This document shows, one piece after another, positions 26,414 through 37,063 of a stretch of 64,000 nucleotides of DNA (within the stretch, counting starts at the first letter, position 1; each line of letters begins with the position of its first letter). The translations under genes were made by a program, and so were the position numbers. This DNA comes from Hyalangium versicolor (lineage in GTDB: Bacteria > Myxococcota > Myxococcia > Myxococcales > Myxococcaceae): NCBI RefSeq assembly GCF_020103695.1, contig NZ_JAHXBF010000012.1:310001-374000 (forward strand), written 5' to 3'. A model generated the notes under the pieces. It ran no database searches, was not told where the DNA came from, and saw only the letters and a program-made list of their open reading frames with translations.

Positions 26414-28996
26414 CTATTCGGAACGTGCGACAACGGCGCTGTCGACAGGAACGGCCGAGCGAGAAAGGCTTGCTTCGGCAGCAATCTCCCGTAACAGGGC
26501 GCCGCTGAAGTGATCCCTCGCCTGCATGTAGACACACGTGCGGTGTGTCACCGAGCCAAGCCGGAGCTTTTCCAGGTCCGCCGTCATTCCCAGGTGGACC
26601 GTCTTCATCCCCAGCTCCATGGCGCGTCGCACCGTTTGATACAGGAGCTGGCGGTAGACGCCATGGGTCTCCACGTACTCATAGTCCACCCCGCACAAGA
26701 ACCCTCCGTAATGTCCGTCCTGCTTGTGGGCTGCCCCAAAGGCCACTGGACGGCCGTGAGAAGGCCCGCCGTGCTCGGGCGGGACGCGCAGGACGATGAA
26801 CTCCCACGCCGGAGACTCGTGCATGGCGGCCAGCAGGCGCAGGGGGAGGTGAAACACGTTGAAGCGCAGGCTCTTGCGCGCCACGTTCAGGTAGAGCGAG
26901 TGCAGGTACTCGAGCTCCTCCAGGGAGAGGGTCTCTCCGACCCCTACCCCATGGATCCGCCGCTCGTAGGAGTGGGACTGCGCGATACGCGCTTTCAGGT
27001 GATCACGCTTCCGCTTGGACTTCAGCTGGGTGAGGTACTCGTCCTCCGTCCACCAATTGATATGTATCAGGTGGGAGTCGAGCATGGGCACCTTCACGAA
27101 CCCATGGTGGAGCATCTCCTGATCCATCTCGGCGTCATCCGCGGGCAAATCGCGCAGTGTCATCACCGAGCAGCCGGCCTTGTCGTACTCCTCGCGAGCC
27201 ACCTCCAGCAGCCGGGCGAGCGCGGCGCGCCAGGGCCCCGCTCGGTTCAGATACAGGTGGTTGCCCTCCGAGAGCAGCGTGCCCAGCACCAGTGAGCGTG
27301 AGGACAGGAAGTAGGGATCCGTCTTGCGCCGCTCCTCGACACGCTGAGACACCTCCTCGCGCATCAGCATGTCATCCTTGCACAGCGCCACCGTGAAGGG
27401 CGCCGCCGCGAGGATGTTGCCGGGCTTGTCGCGGATCAGCACGTAGAGGAACTGCCAGGAGTTCTCGCGCTCCTCGGTATCGGTGAACACCTGTTCCTGC
27501 ATCATCAGCGAGTCCCAGCTGACGAAGCCCACGGTGCCCAGCATCGAGTTCCACAGCGCCTTGTCGATCTGCCAGATGGAGGAGTAGCGCTCGACGACGA
27601 GCTCCACGGGCGGATCCACCGGCCTCCGGGCGGGAGGCAGCGGCGCGACGGGCTTCTCCTCGGGCGGCTGCTGCTCGACGATGAGCCGCTGGATGAGTTC
27701 CTGCAGCGGAGCCCGGACCCGGGCGCCGAGCCGGATCTTCCCCGGCAGCGCGTTGCGGAACTCCTCGTCCAGGTTGTCGACGCTCCACCCCTCCTCCGCG
27801 AGCACGGCGGGCACGTGCACCGCCAGCCGTTCGATAACACGTGATACATCCTCGGCGGTGTGGTTCGCCGTGAGGGACAGGCGGATGCCTCCGCGGCGCA
27901 TGGGCACCGTGGGGTACACCGACGGCGTGACATAGATGCCCTCGTCCATCATCCTCCGCGCCACCTTGAAGGCCAGCCGCGGCAGCCCCAGGCGCATGAA
28001 GAAGATGGGCGTCTCGTTCTCCAGCAGCAGCGGCAGGCCCGCCTCATGGATCAGCGTGTTGGCCTGCCGGATGCGCTCCTGCAGCACCTCCTGGTGCTTG
28101 TAGATCTCCGGGGACAGGTGCAGCTTCGCCGAGGCGATGGCCGCGCCCAGCATGGGCGGCTGCAACGGGCCGGAGAAGAAGAGCGGGCCTCCCGTCTTGC
28201 GGACGAACTGGCGCTCCTTCTCGGTGGCGAACAGCAGACAGCCGCCACCCGCCGCGAAGGCCTTGTTCAGCGAGGTGGCCAGGACGATGCGCTCGTTGAA
28301 GCCCATGCGCGTCAGGAAGCTGCCCTGGCCGTGCTTGCCCACCCAGCTCATGCCGTGCGCGTCATCCACGTACAGCCGCACGTTGGGGGCAATCTTCAGC
28401 GCCTGCCGCAGCAGCTCCACCGGTACCAGGTCGCCGTACATGCTGTAGACACCGTCCACGGCGAACCACACCGTGCGATGCAGCGGCGCCAGCTGCTGGA
28501 TCACCTCCAGCGCGCGCTCCAGCTCTCCGTGCCGGACGATCTCCACCCGACACCCCGAGGTGCGAGTCAGCTGCGCCGCCTGCTGGATGCTGTAGTGGGC
28601 CTGGTGATCCAGGACGATGGCGTCCTTCTCCGTGGCCAGCACGCCCAGCGCGGACTGGTGCCCCAACGAAGTAGAGGAACAGACGAGCGCATAGCCCCCA
28701 AGCAGCTCGGACATCAGCGCCTCCAGCTCCGCGTACGGCGGCGCGGACACGAAGCCGCGCGTCGCCGAGAACTGGGTGCCGTAGCGCCTCACCGCATGGA
28801 CAACTCCCTCGACCAGCTGGGGGTGATGCTCCAGCCCCAGATAGGAGCACGAGGCGAAGGACAACAGCTCCTGCCCGTTGAGGCTGAATGTCCGCCCGTG
28901 CAGCTCCTGATCATCCGGGGTGAGGAAGTAGATGCCATGCTGGATGGCCTCCTGATGGATGGAGGCCACCGTGGCGCTGCGTTCCGAAGCTTCCAT
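26414..28996 (-). CDS. BioF-like alpha-oxoamine synthase fused to a BioF2-like acyltransferase
   Basis: The 860-residue fusion has two enzymes. Residues 1-420 form a PLP-dependent alpha-oxoamine synthase of the BioF/KBL/SPT/CqsA family, with DDAHGMSW (211-218) and the PLP lysine in ATSLNKAFAAGG near 245. Such enzymes join an amino acid to an acyl thioester with loss of carbon dioxide. After a proline-rich linker (about 480-510), residues 520-860 resemble the BioF2-like GNAT domain (KSKRKRDHLKARI, GGFLCGVDYEY, LHLGMTAD-like end). The pair could make and then N-acylate a long-chain amino-ketone, as in sphingoid lipids, which is inference. ATG 28996 is chosen by homology; its ribosome site is weak. 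An AT-rich promoter-like stretch is at 29075-29110. Confidence 0.87.
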   Translation of the reverse strand: MEASERSATVASIHQEAIQHGIYFLTPDDQELHGRTFSLNGQELLSFASCSYLGLEHHPQLVEGVVHAVRRYGTQFSATRGFVSAPPYAELEALMSELLGGYALVCSSTSLGHQSALGVLATEKDAIVLDHQAHYSIQQAAQLTRTSGCRVEIVRHGELERALEVIQQLAPLHRTVWFAVDGVYSMYGDLVPVELLRQALKIAPNVRLYVDDAHGMSWVGKHGQGSFLTRMGFNERIVLATSLNKAFAAGGGCLLFATEKERQFVRKTGGPLFFSGPLQPPMLGAAIASAKLHLSPEIYKHQEVLQERIRQANTLIHEAGLPLLLENETPIFFMRLGLPRLAFKVARRMMDEGIYVTPSVYPTVPMRRGGIRLSLTANHTAEDVSRVIERLAVHVPAVLAEEGWSVDNLDEEFRNALPGKIRLGARVRAPLQELIQRLIVEQQPPEEKPVAPLPPARRPVDPPVELVVERYSSIWQIDKALWNSMLGTVGFVSWDSLMMQEQVFTDTEERENSWQFLYVLIRDKPGNILAAAPFTVALCKDDMLMREEVSQRVEERRKTDPYFLSSRSLVLGTLLSEGNHLYLNRAGPWRAALARLLEVAREEYDKAGCSVMTLRDLPADDAEMDQEMLHHGFVKVPMLDSHLIHINWWTEDEYLTQLKSKRKRDHLKARIAQSHSYERRIHGVGVGETLSLEELEYLHSLYLNVARKSLRFNVFHLPLRLLAAMHESPAWEFIVLRVPPEHGGPSHGRPVAFGAAHKQDGHYGGFLCGVDYEYVETHGVYRQLLYQTVRRAMELGMKTVHLGMTADLEKLRLGSVTHRTCVYMQARDHFSGALLREIAAEASLSRSAVPVDSAVVARSE

Positions 28997-29175
28997 AGGG
29001 GGTACCTGATACCTGGGTGGGAGAGGGTAGGCCGTGGCCCCAGCTTGTGAGAACCAACATTCCCCAGGTTGATTACACAGGTAGCGTATTATTTTTATTG
29101 GTTCAATACCTAGCAGGTCACTTCGGCGAGTGGATTTCCGGGTTCCCTGACAAGGCATGTACCCGAGAACGAACA

Positions 29176-29211
29176 AAGCCCGGGAACCTCGTATAGGAGG
29201 TGCCCGGGCTT
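29176..29211 (-). terminator. Terminator hairpin after glmS
   Basis: AAGCCCGGG (29176-29184) pairs with CCCGGGCTT (29203-29211), and an inner CCTC/GAGG pairing extends the stem. It lies 29 bases beyond the glmS stop. On the minus strand it is followed by TTTG rather than a long U run, so termination may be partial. On the plus strand a TTTT follows shortly after the stem. Confidence 0.65.
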
Positions 29212-29239
29212 CGGTTTTCCCGATGTATCAGGTAGGGCG

Positions 29240-31075
<1,836 letters not shown>

Positions 31076-31181
31076 GATTCAGACCTCACTCTCTCTCACA
31101 CGCCCTTGCCCGTCGGACTTCTCCGCGGGATTCCCGAGCCACGCTGCCTGGAATGGTTTCCGGTTTTCTTACTGAGCAAGA

Positions 31182-31202
31182 GCCGCGCCATCGTAGCGCG
31201 GC
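31182..31202 (-). terminator. Short GC hairpin after glmU
   Basis: GCCGCGC (31182-31188) and GCGCGGC (31196-31202) form a seven-base-pair stem with a seven-base loop, 38 bases past the glmU stop. The downstream minus-strand sequence has only scattered T residues, so it could be a weak terminator or attenuator between glmU and glmS. Confidence 0.4.
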
Positions 31203-31239
31203 GGGGGCGGCTTCAGGAAACCGCCCGATCTTCAGGGTG

Positions 31240-32628
31240 TTAGCCGCGCTGAGCCTTCTTGCGGGCCACCCAGCCTTCCTTGTTCACCTGAGGCACCCTG
31301 GACACAGCGAGGCTCCCAGGCGGTACATTTTTCGTCACGGTTGTCCCCGCGCCGACATACGCACCGTCCCCGACGCTCACGGGAGCCACCAACTGCGTGT
31401 CCGAGCCGATAAAGACACCGTCCCCGAGTTCGGTGACGTGCTTGTTCACTCCGTCATAGTTGCAGGTGATGGTGCCCGCGCCGACGTTCACCCCGGAGCC
31501 GATCTTCGCGTCTCCCAGGTACGCCAAGTGGTTGGCCTTGGAGCCCTTGCCGATGCGGGCCTTCTTCGTCTCCACGAAGTTGCCCAGGTGGACCTCCTCG
31601 GCCAGCTCCGTGCCCGGACGCAGGCGAGCAAACGGACCGATGATGCACCGCTCGCCCACCTTGGCTTCCTCGAAGACGGAGTAAGGCTTGATGGTGGTGC
31701 CATCCGCCACCGTGGAGGCCGTCAGCACGCTGCCCTGGCCGATGGTGACGTTGCGTCCCACCACCGTGCCGGCCGCCAGTGACACCTGCGGGCCGATCTC
31801 CGTGTCCGCGCCGATGCTGACGTCGTCCTCGATGAAGGCGCTGGCCGGATCCAGCAGCGTGACGCCGGCCCGCATGTGGCCTTCGTTGATCCGCTGCTGC
31901 ATGACCCGGGCACGCGCGGCCATCTCCACGCGATCATTCACGCCCGCGGTGTCCGTGGCGTCCGCCTCCACGGTGGCCACGGGCCCCAGGCGTGCCGCCA
32001 TCTCCACCAGATCCGTGAGGTAGAACTCGCCCTGCGCGTTCTGCGGGCGGATCTCCGCCAGCGCGCGCCACAGGAAGGAGGACTCCACCAGGTAGATGCC
32101 GGCGTTGCACTCGCGCACCGCCCTCTGCTCCGGAGTGCAGTCCTTGTGCTCGACGATGCGCGTCACCTTGCCACCCTCGCGGATGACGCGGCCGTATCCG
32201 GTGGGATCGTCCAGAGTCGTGGACACCATGGAGAGCGTGGCCTTGCCGGACTCGTGCGCGGCCACCAGCGCCTCCAGCGTCTCGCGGCGCAGCAGCGGCA
32301 CATCTCCATAGAGGATGAGCACCCGGCCCGAGAAGTCCTTCAGCTCGCCCTCCGCCGAGCGGACCGCATCCGCGGTGCCGCGCTGCTCCTTCTGGAGCGC
32401 GAAGCGCAACGAGGCCGAGGGGAACTGCGCGCGGATGGCCTTCTCCACTTCAGCTGCCTGGTGGCCTACCACCGGCACCAACGGAGAGGCACCCAGTTCG
32501 AGCGCGCGCTTCAAAGGATATGCACAGAGGGGCCTGCCCAGGATGGGGTGAAGGACCTTCGCCTTCTCCGACTTCATCCGGGTGCCCTTGCCGGCACACA
32601 ACACCACTGCCGCGAGGGATGGGGACAT
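31240..32628 (-). CDS. glmU: Bifunctional UDP-GlcNAc pyrophosphorylase / GlcN-1-P acetyltransferase
   Basis: GlmU of 462 residues acetylates glucosamine-1-phosphate and then couples it to UTP, giving UDP-GlcNAc. The N-terminal uridylyltransferase shows LCAGKGTRMKSEKAK, QKEQRGTADAV and YGDVPLL. From about residue 240 a left-handed beta-helix of hexapeptide repeats carries acetyl-CoA and sugar-binding motifs (RLRPGTEL, NFVETKKARIGKGSKANHL split between turns, CNYDGVNKH). Length and motif order are standard. It lies upstream of glmS on the same strand with a 164-base gap, so the amino-sugar pathway genes are clustered. Confidence 0.97.
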   Translation of the reverse strand: MSPSLAAVVLCAGKGTRMKSEKAKVLHPILGRPLCAYPLKRALELGASPLVPVVGHQAAEVEKAIRAQFPSASLRFALQKEQRGTADAVRSAEGELKDFSGRVLILYGDVPLLRRETLEALVAAHESGKATLSMVSTTLDDPTGYGRVIREGGKVTRIVEHKDCTPEQRAVRECNAGIYLVESSFLWRALAEIRPQNAQGEFYLTDLVEMAARLGPVATVEADATDTAGVNDRVEMAARARVMQQRINEGHMRAGVTLLDPASAFIEDDVSIGADTEIGPQVSLAAGTVVGRNVTIGQGSVLTASTVADGTTIKPYSVFEEAKVGERCIIGPFARLRPGTELAEEVHLGNFVETKKARIGKGSKANHLAYLGDAKIGSGVNVGAGTITCNYDGVNKHVTELGDGVFIGSDTQLVAPVSVGDGAYVGAGTTVTKNVPPGSLAVSRVPQVNKEGWVARKKAQRG

Positions 32629-32661
32629 GCGGCCCAGAGATAGGGACCGCGGAAATGATCG

Positions 32662-32823
32662 TCAACCGCGCTGGGGTTCGTCCTTGTCCTTCTGCGGACG
32701 GGCGCTCACATCCACGGACAGCCCGTGGCTCTCGGCGCGTATCCCGAAGCACGGCTTGTAGAACACCTTCACTTCCTGCTGCGGTGGAGGTGGTTGCTTC
32801 CTGGATTTGGTGGTTGTGCTCAT
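32662..32823 (-). CDS. Small hypothetical protein (53 aa)
   Basis: A 53-residue peptide starts at ATG 32823 after a GGGGG-containing leader. It has a Lys/Pro/Gln-rich N-terminus and a compact hydrophobic core (VKVFYKPCFGIRAESHGLSV), then a charged tail rich in Lys, Asp and Glu. It ends 33 bases before the glmU start on the same strand and may share its promoter. A perfect nine-base palindrome lies 37 bases upstream of its start. An in-frame ATG 27 codons earlier reads through the palindrome and is unlikely to be used. The function is unknown. Confidence 0.55.
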   Translation of the reverse strand: MSTTTKSRKQPPPPQQEVKVFYKPCFGIRAESHGLSVDVSARPQKDKDEPQRG

Positions 32824-32859
32824 CACAGCCCCCGTAGGTAACCTCATGGCATTTTTCAT

Positions 32860-32887
32860 CTTGTACGGATTTCTACACCCGTACAAG
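32860..32887. promoter_or_regulatory. Perfect nine-base palindrome, candidate operator
   Basis: CTTGTACGG (32860-32868) and CCGTACAAG (32879-32887) are exact inverted repeats separated by ten bases. The site lies 37 bases upstream of the 53-residue gene and about 230 bases upstream of glmU. The size and spacing suit a dimeric repressor such as a TetR- or LuxR-type protein. It could also form an RNA hairpin in the leader. Confidence 0.55.
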
Positions 32888-33258
32888 TAAAATTCTGTGA
32901 CCATGCTGAAATTCCGAGGGTGAAGACGTGAGGACCGCCACGGCTCGCCCTCGGGTCGGGGATACTGGTGAGACCCAAATCCCCCCCAGACAACGGGGAC
33001 TTAGAAACCTCAAACAGGGCCGCTGTACAAGAGCGAAGGGGCCTAACGACCACCATCCTGCATTACGGGCGCTATGAGTTTTCGGAAGGAAACAGGCCCC
33101 CGAGAAGAGATGTTGAGCACCAACAACCCGCTGCTGACACGGCGCGTTGTTTGCTAGGCAGGGTGACGTGGGGAGTCGTGTCGGGGGAGGGAACGGGGCA
33201 CGCAGCAGTGCCGAAGATCAGGATATAGGTTGCTGTCTTCCCCCCTTGTGAGAGCCCT
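32888..33258. other. Gene-free region with several stems, possible ncRNA
   Basis: This stretch has no convincing coding sequence and is richer in A than its neighbours. Two stems are visible: CCGAGGG (32914-32920) with CCCTCGG (32948-32954), and GGGGCCT (33038-33044) with AGGCCCC (33094-33100). The second encloses about 50 bases. A purine-rich tract just upstream of 33259 leads into the next gene. I cannot match it to a riboswitch or known small RNA family. It may contain divergent promoters together with a structured leader or small RNA. Confidence 0.35.
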
Positions 33259-34041
33259 GTGCCCGAGCTCCCCTCCCTCTTCGACGCGCACCTGCACCCC
33301 GAGGCCCTGAGCGATCAGGACCTCGAGTCCATGCGCTTCTTCGGGGTGCAGCGGGTGCTGGTGGTGGCCCATCACTTCCCCGAGCCCTCCTCCAAGGCGC
33401 TGCTGAACCACTTCGATGACCTGGTGGGCCGACAGCTCCCCCGCCTGGATCGGCTGGGCATCCGAGCCTATGCGGCGCTGGGAGTGCACCCGCGCTGCAT
33501 CCCCCGGCGCGGGCTGTCCGAGGTGCTCTCTCGGCTGCCGGACTACTTCCAGGGCGGACGCGTGGTGGCGCTGGGAGAAACCGGGCTCCATGCCGGCGGC
33601 GAGGAGGAGGAAGAGGCCTTCCTGGAGCAGCTCGCGCTGGCCCGGCGGCTGAAACTGCGGGTGGTGGTGCACACGCCCCTGCAGGACAAGGAGCGCCACA
33701 CGCGGCGAATCCTCGCGCTGCTGCGCGCTTCGGGGGTGCTGCCCTCTCGTGTCCTGGTGGACCACGCCACGGGGAGGACGGTAAGCGCCATCCTGGGCTG
33801 TGGGCACTGGGCCGGCCTGACGCTGCACCCCGAAGCTCTGAAGGCCGAGCGGGCGGTGGCTCTGGTGCGCAAGCTGGGCAGTGAACGGCTGGTGCTGAAC
33901 TCCGACGCGGGCGATGGCGCCGGGGACATCCTGGGACTGGCGCGTCTGGCCCGCCTGCTGGCCAAGGCCAACCTCTCCGAGCGAATCGTCCGGCGCGTGG
34001 GCTACGAGAACGCCGAGCGCTTCTTCCAGATCACGGCCTGA
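33259..34041 (+). CDS. TatD-family metal-dependent hydrolase
   Basis: The 260-residue protein keeps the metal-binding pattern of TatD-type hydrolases on a TIM barrel: DAHLHPE near the N-terminus, GVHPRC, GETGLH, VVHTPL, a later DHATG and the final acidic NSDAGDG. These would bind two divalent metals and hydrolyse DNA ends or another phosphoester or amide substrate. It is close to the standard length of 260. A GTG at 33259 is the start, with GAGAG just upstream. It appears to be a single-gene unit converging on the DUF2378-like gene. Confidence 0.87.
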   Translation: MPELPSLFDAHLHPEALSDQDLESMRFFGVQRVLVVAHHFPEPSSKALLNHFDDLVGRQLPRLDRLGIRAYAALGVHPRCIPRRGLSEVLSRLPDYFQGGRVVALGETGLHAGGEEEEEAFLEQLALARRLKLRVVVHTPLQDKERHTRRILALLRASGVLPSRVLVDHATGRTVSAILGCGHWAGLTLHPEALKAERAVALVRKLGSERLVLNSDAGDGAGDILGLARLARLLAKANLSERIVRRVGYENAERFFQITA

Positions 34042-34053
34042 GCGCCGGGGGCT

Positions 34054-34656
34054 TCAGAAGCTCACGTGGAAGACGGAGGTGCCCAGCACCTCGTCATGGT
34101 CCACCAGCTCCATGCGGACACCCTTGGCTCCCGCCGCCTCGAGCGCGCGGGTGAGCACTCCCCGCATGAAGTGGGGCGGGTCCATCTGGAGCAGGTGGGA
34201 GGCGACGAACTCCGGCAGAGGACGGGTGACGAGCTCCCAGCCCTTGCCTCCGGGCAGCGCCCGCACCGTGGCATCCGTGAAGTTGTTGGCCATCCGCAGG
34301 TTGCGCGCCGTGCGCATCAGCGTCCGCTCCGGCCCCACCACCTGCGCATGGGCGTTCAGGGCTGCGCCGATCCGCGAGTGCATGGCCTGGTCGGCGTAGC
34401 GCTGGCCCAGCAGGAACTCCGCCGCCGCCGTCCCCACGTCCGCCGAGAGCGCCTTCACCAAGGTGCCGAGCGCCTCGGACCACACCTCCACGGGGTATGC
34501 CACCTCCAGGAAGTGCTGCGGAGACAGCCCCAGCCGGGCGAACTCATCGAGGACATGCGGCGCCAGCACCTCTGCTTCGGCCACGAGCGTCTCCAGCGCG
34601 TGTCCGAACACGATAGGCTCACGTCCCAACTCGCAGCGCGTCGTCTCGACCAACAT
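34054..34656 (-). CDS. DUF2378 (TIGR02265-like) myxobacterial protein
   Basis: This is a 200-residue protein of the type found in many copies in Myxococcales. The typical core is visible: FLEVAYPVEVWSEALGTLV, a Gly-Gln region (FLLGQRYADQAMHSRIGAAL) and a strand-rich end (VRMELVDHDEVLGTSVFHV). The function of the family is unknown. The ATG at 34656 has GGAGG eight bases upstream; the open frame continues further upstream but without a sensible start. It is divergent from the peptidase gene with a 210-base spacer. Confidence 0.78.
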   Translation of the reverse strand: MLVETTRCELGREPIVFGHALETLVAEAEVLAPHVLDEFARLGLSPQHFLEVAYPVEVWSEALGTLVKALSADVGTAAAEFLLGQRYADQAMHSRIGAALNAHAQVVGPERTLMRTARNLRMANNFTDATVRALPGGKGWELVTRPLPEFVASHLLQMDPPHFMRGVLTRALEAAGAKGVRMELVDHDEVLGTSVFHVSF

Positions 34657-34867
34657 GGGTGAGGCCTCCAACCGATCCAGGACGCCGGCCGCGTCCCTGT
34701 CATCGGTGGTGCCATGACATACGAGGCCTGTTGGCCCGCCATTGCAGATCCATGAAGAAATGTTTCGAGGCCGGGTAACCTGCCTCGCCGGTCCGAGGCC
34801 TGGCGAGGGAATGCCTCCTCGCGGACCGGGTTGAAGAAGACCACCCCCCTTGGAAGGGACCCACCTC

Positions 34868-36934
34868 TTGCGTCGTCTCACTCTCGCTCTCGCCGCCGCC
34901 TCTGCGCTCGCAGGGTGCGCCAGCTCCACCGCCAACACTCCCGCCCCTCCGCCCACCGCCCAGACGGCCCCGGCCCCGGTGGCTGCCCCTGCGCCCTTGG
35001 CCCTCAACGGGGGGCGCGCGCTGACGGTCACCGCTGCCCAGTTCCGGGACTCGTGCCTCCAGGACATCCAGAAGGCCCGGGAGGCCATCGCCCGCTTCAA
35101 GGCGCTGCCGGCCCCCCGGGACACCGTCGCGGCGCTCGAGGTGTATGACGAGGCCATCGCCCTGCTCAACGACGCCAGCGGACGCTCGGCCATCGCCACC
35201 AACTCCCACCCGGACGAGGCCGTGCGCAACGCCTCCCAGGACTGCGACACCGAGGTCCAGAAGACCCTCACCGGGATCAACCTGGATCGCGGTGTCTATG
35301 ACGTGCTCGTCAGCCTCGACCCGAGCAAGGCGGACGGCCCGACGCGGCAGTACATCACCCACGAGCTGCGCACCTTCCGCCGCTACGGCGTGGACCGGGA
35401 CGAGGCCACGCGCGCCAAGGTGCTCTCGCTCCAGGAGGAGCTCACCCGGATTGGCCAGGAGTTCGGCCGCAACATCCGCGAGGACGTGCGCTCCGTGGAA
35501 GTGGATCCCAAGGAGCTGGCCGGCCTGCCGGAGGACTACATCCAGGGCCACAAGCCCGGGCCCAACGGCAAGGTGCGCATCACCACCGACACCCCGGACT
35601 ACGCCCCCTTCCTCGCGTACGCCCGGAGCGCCAAGGCCCGCGAGTCCCTCTGGCGCATCTACCGCCAGCGCGGCTATCCGAAGAACCTGGACACGCTCTC
35701 GCGCCTCATCGCCAGGCGCCACGAACTGGCCACGCTCCTCGGCTACCCGAACTGGGCCGCGTACACCACCGAGGACAAGATGATCCGCACCGAGAAGGCC
35801 GCCGCGGACTTCATCGAGAAGATCACCACCGCCTCGGGCGCCCGGGCCAAGAGCGACTACGAGACGCTGCTGGCCCGCAAGCGCAAGGACGAGCCCAAGG
35901 CCACCACCGTCAACCCGTGGGACCAGCAGTACCTGGAGGACCGGGTGAAGGCCGAGCAGTACCAGTTCGACTCGCAGGCGGTGCGCCCCTACTTCGAGTA
36001 CACGCGCGTGCGAGATGGAGTGCTGGACATCACCTCGCGCATGTTCGGCCTGACGTTCAAACCGCGCCAGGACGCGCCGGTGTGGCACCCGGACATCGAG
36101 GTGTACGACGTCTACGAGGGCGCCACGCTGCTGGGCCGCATCTTCCTGGACATGCACCCGCGCGAGAACAAGTACAAGCACGCGGCGCAGTGGGACTTGT
36201 TCAGCGGCAAGGAGGGAAAGACGCTCCCCGAGGGCGTGCTGATGTGCAACTTCCCCAAGCCCGGCGCCGAGCCCGCGCTCATGCAGCACAGCGACGTCGA
36301 GACGTTCTTCCACGAGTTCGGCCACCTGATGCACCACATCCTCGGCGGCCACGGGCGCTGGGCGGGCCTGTCCGGCACGCGCACCGAGCTGGACTTCGTC
36401 GAGGCGCCCTCGCAGATGCTCGAGGAGTGGGCCTGGGCACCGGAGTCGCTGCAGACCTTCGCGAAGCACTACCAGACCCAGCAGCCGCTGCCCATGGACA
36501 TCATCGGACGGATGAAGAAGGCCGACGAGTTCGGCAAGGGGCTGTGGGTGCGCCAGCAGATGTTCTACGCGGCCACCAGCCTCAACTTCTACAACCGCGA
36601 CCCGAAGGGCCTGGACACCACCGCGCTCATGAAGCAGCTCCAGGAGCGCTACACGCCCTTCAAGTACGCCCCGGACACGTACTTCCACCTGTCCTTTGGC
36701 CACCTGGATTCGTACTCGGCCGCCTACTACACCTATATGTGGTCGCTCGTGATCGCGAAGGACCTCTTCACGCCCTTCCAGACCGAGGGGCTGATGAGCC
36801 CCGCGCCCGCCATGCGCTACCGCCACGCCGTGCTCGAACCGGCCGGCACCCGGGATGCCGCACTGCTGGTCAAAGACTTCCTGGGCCGAGAGTACGGCTT
36901 CGAGGCCTATGAGCGCTGGCTGAACGGCACCTGA
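34868..36934 (+). CDS. M3-family zinc oligopeptidase, lipoprotein
   Basis: The 688-residue lipoprotein belongs to the thimet/oligopeptidase A family. The signal peptide ends ASALAGC with the lipidated cysteine at residue 17, and a Pro/Ala-rich linker follows. The zinc site is HEFGHLMH at residues 482-489, followed by the downstream DFVEAPSQMLEEW, which supplies the third ligand. It should cleave short peptides outside the cytoplasm, useful to a predator. The TTG at 34868 is preferred because GGAAGGG lies nine bases upstream and the signal peptide begins there. Most family members are cytosolic, so the lipoprotein form is a lineage feature. Confidence 0.9.
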   Translation: MRRLTLALAAASALAGCASSTANTPAPPPTAQTAPAPVAAPAPLALNGGRALTVTAAQFRDSCLQDIQKAREAIARFKALPAPRDTVAALEVYDEAIALLNDASGRSAIATNSHPDEAVRNASQDCDTEVQKTLTGINLDRGVYDVLVSLDPSKADGPTRQYITHELRTFRRYGVDRDEATRAKVLSLQEELTRIGQEFGRNIREDVRSVEVDPKELAGLPEDYIQGHKPGPNGKVRITTDTPDYAPFLAYARSAKARESLWRIYRQRGYPKNLDTLSRLIARRHELATLLGYPNWAAYTTEDKMIRTEKAAADFIEKITTASGARAKSDYETLLARKRKDEPKATTVNPWDQQYLEDRVKAEQYQFDSQAVRPYFEYTRVRDGVLDITSRMFGLTFKPRQDAPVWHPDIEVYDVYEGATLLGRIFLDMHPRENKYKHAAQWDLFSGKEGKTLPEGVLMCNFPKPGAEPALMQHSDVETFFHEFGHLMHHILGGHGRWAGLSGTRTELDFVEAPSQMLEEWAWAPESLQTFAKHYQTQQPLPMDIIGRMKKADEFGKGLWVRQQMFYAATSLNFYNRDPKGLDTTALMKQLQERYTPFKYAPDTYFHLSFGHLDSYSAAYYTYMWSLVIAKDLFTPFQTEGLMSPAPAMRYRHAVLEPAGTRDAALLVKDFLGREYGFEAYERWLNGT

Positions 36935-36966
36935 GGCTGGCCCGGTGCGTCGTCGCCCCGCGTCGT

Positions 36967-37008
36967 AAAAAAGCGGGGCCCCGTGCCGTCAAAGGCGCGG
37001 AGCCCCGC
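36967..37008 (-). terminator. Rho-independent terminator (minus strand)
   Basis: GCGGGGC (36973-36979) pairs with GCCCCGC (37002-37008). On the minus strand the stem is followed by TTTTTT (36967-36972 complement), the classical form. It lies 56 bases after the stop of the 89-residue minus-strand gene. It may also slow transcription from the peptidase gene on the other strand. Confidence 0.8.
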
Positions 37009-37063
37009 CAGTGTCAAAGCGTGAACAGCGCCTCGCCCCAGAGGGCGAGACGTGCGCACGTCC

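Noticed and set aside
31076..31239. A glmS ribozyme in the leader of glmS.
   Set aside because: The sequence shows no ribozyme core and the organism type generally lacks it. Only a short hairpin was found.
34054..35280. A 408-codon minus-strand protein covering the DUF2378-like gene and the start of the M3 peptidase.
   Set aside because: The upstream part is antisense to the peptidase; a well-placed ATG with GGAGG at 34656 defines the real gene.
34700..36826. A 708-codon minus-strand frame over the M3 peptidase gene.
   Set aside because: Antisense shadow, while the plus strand encodes HEFGH and a lipobox.
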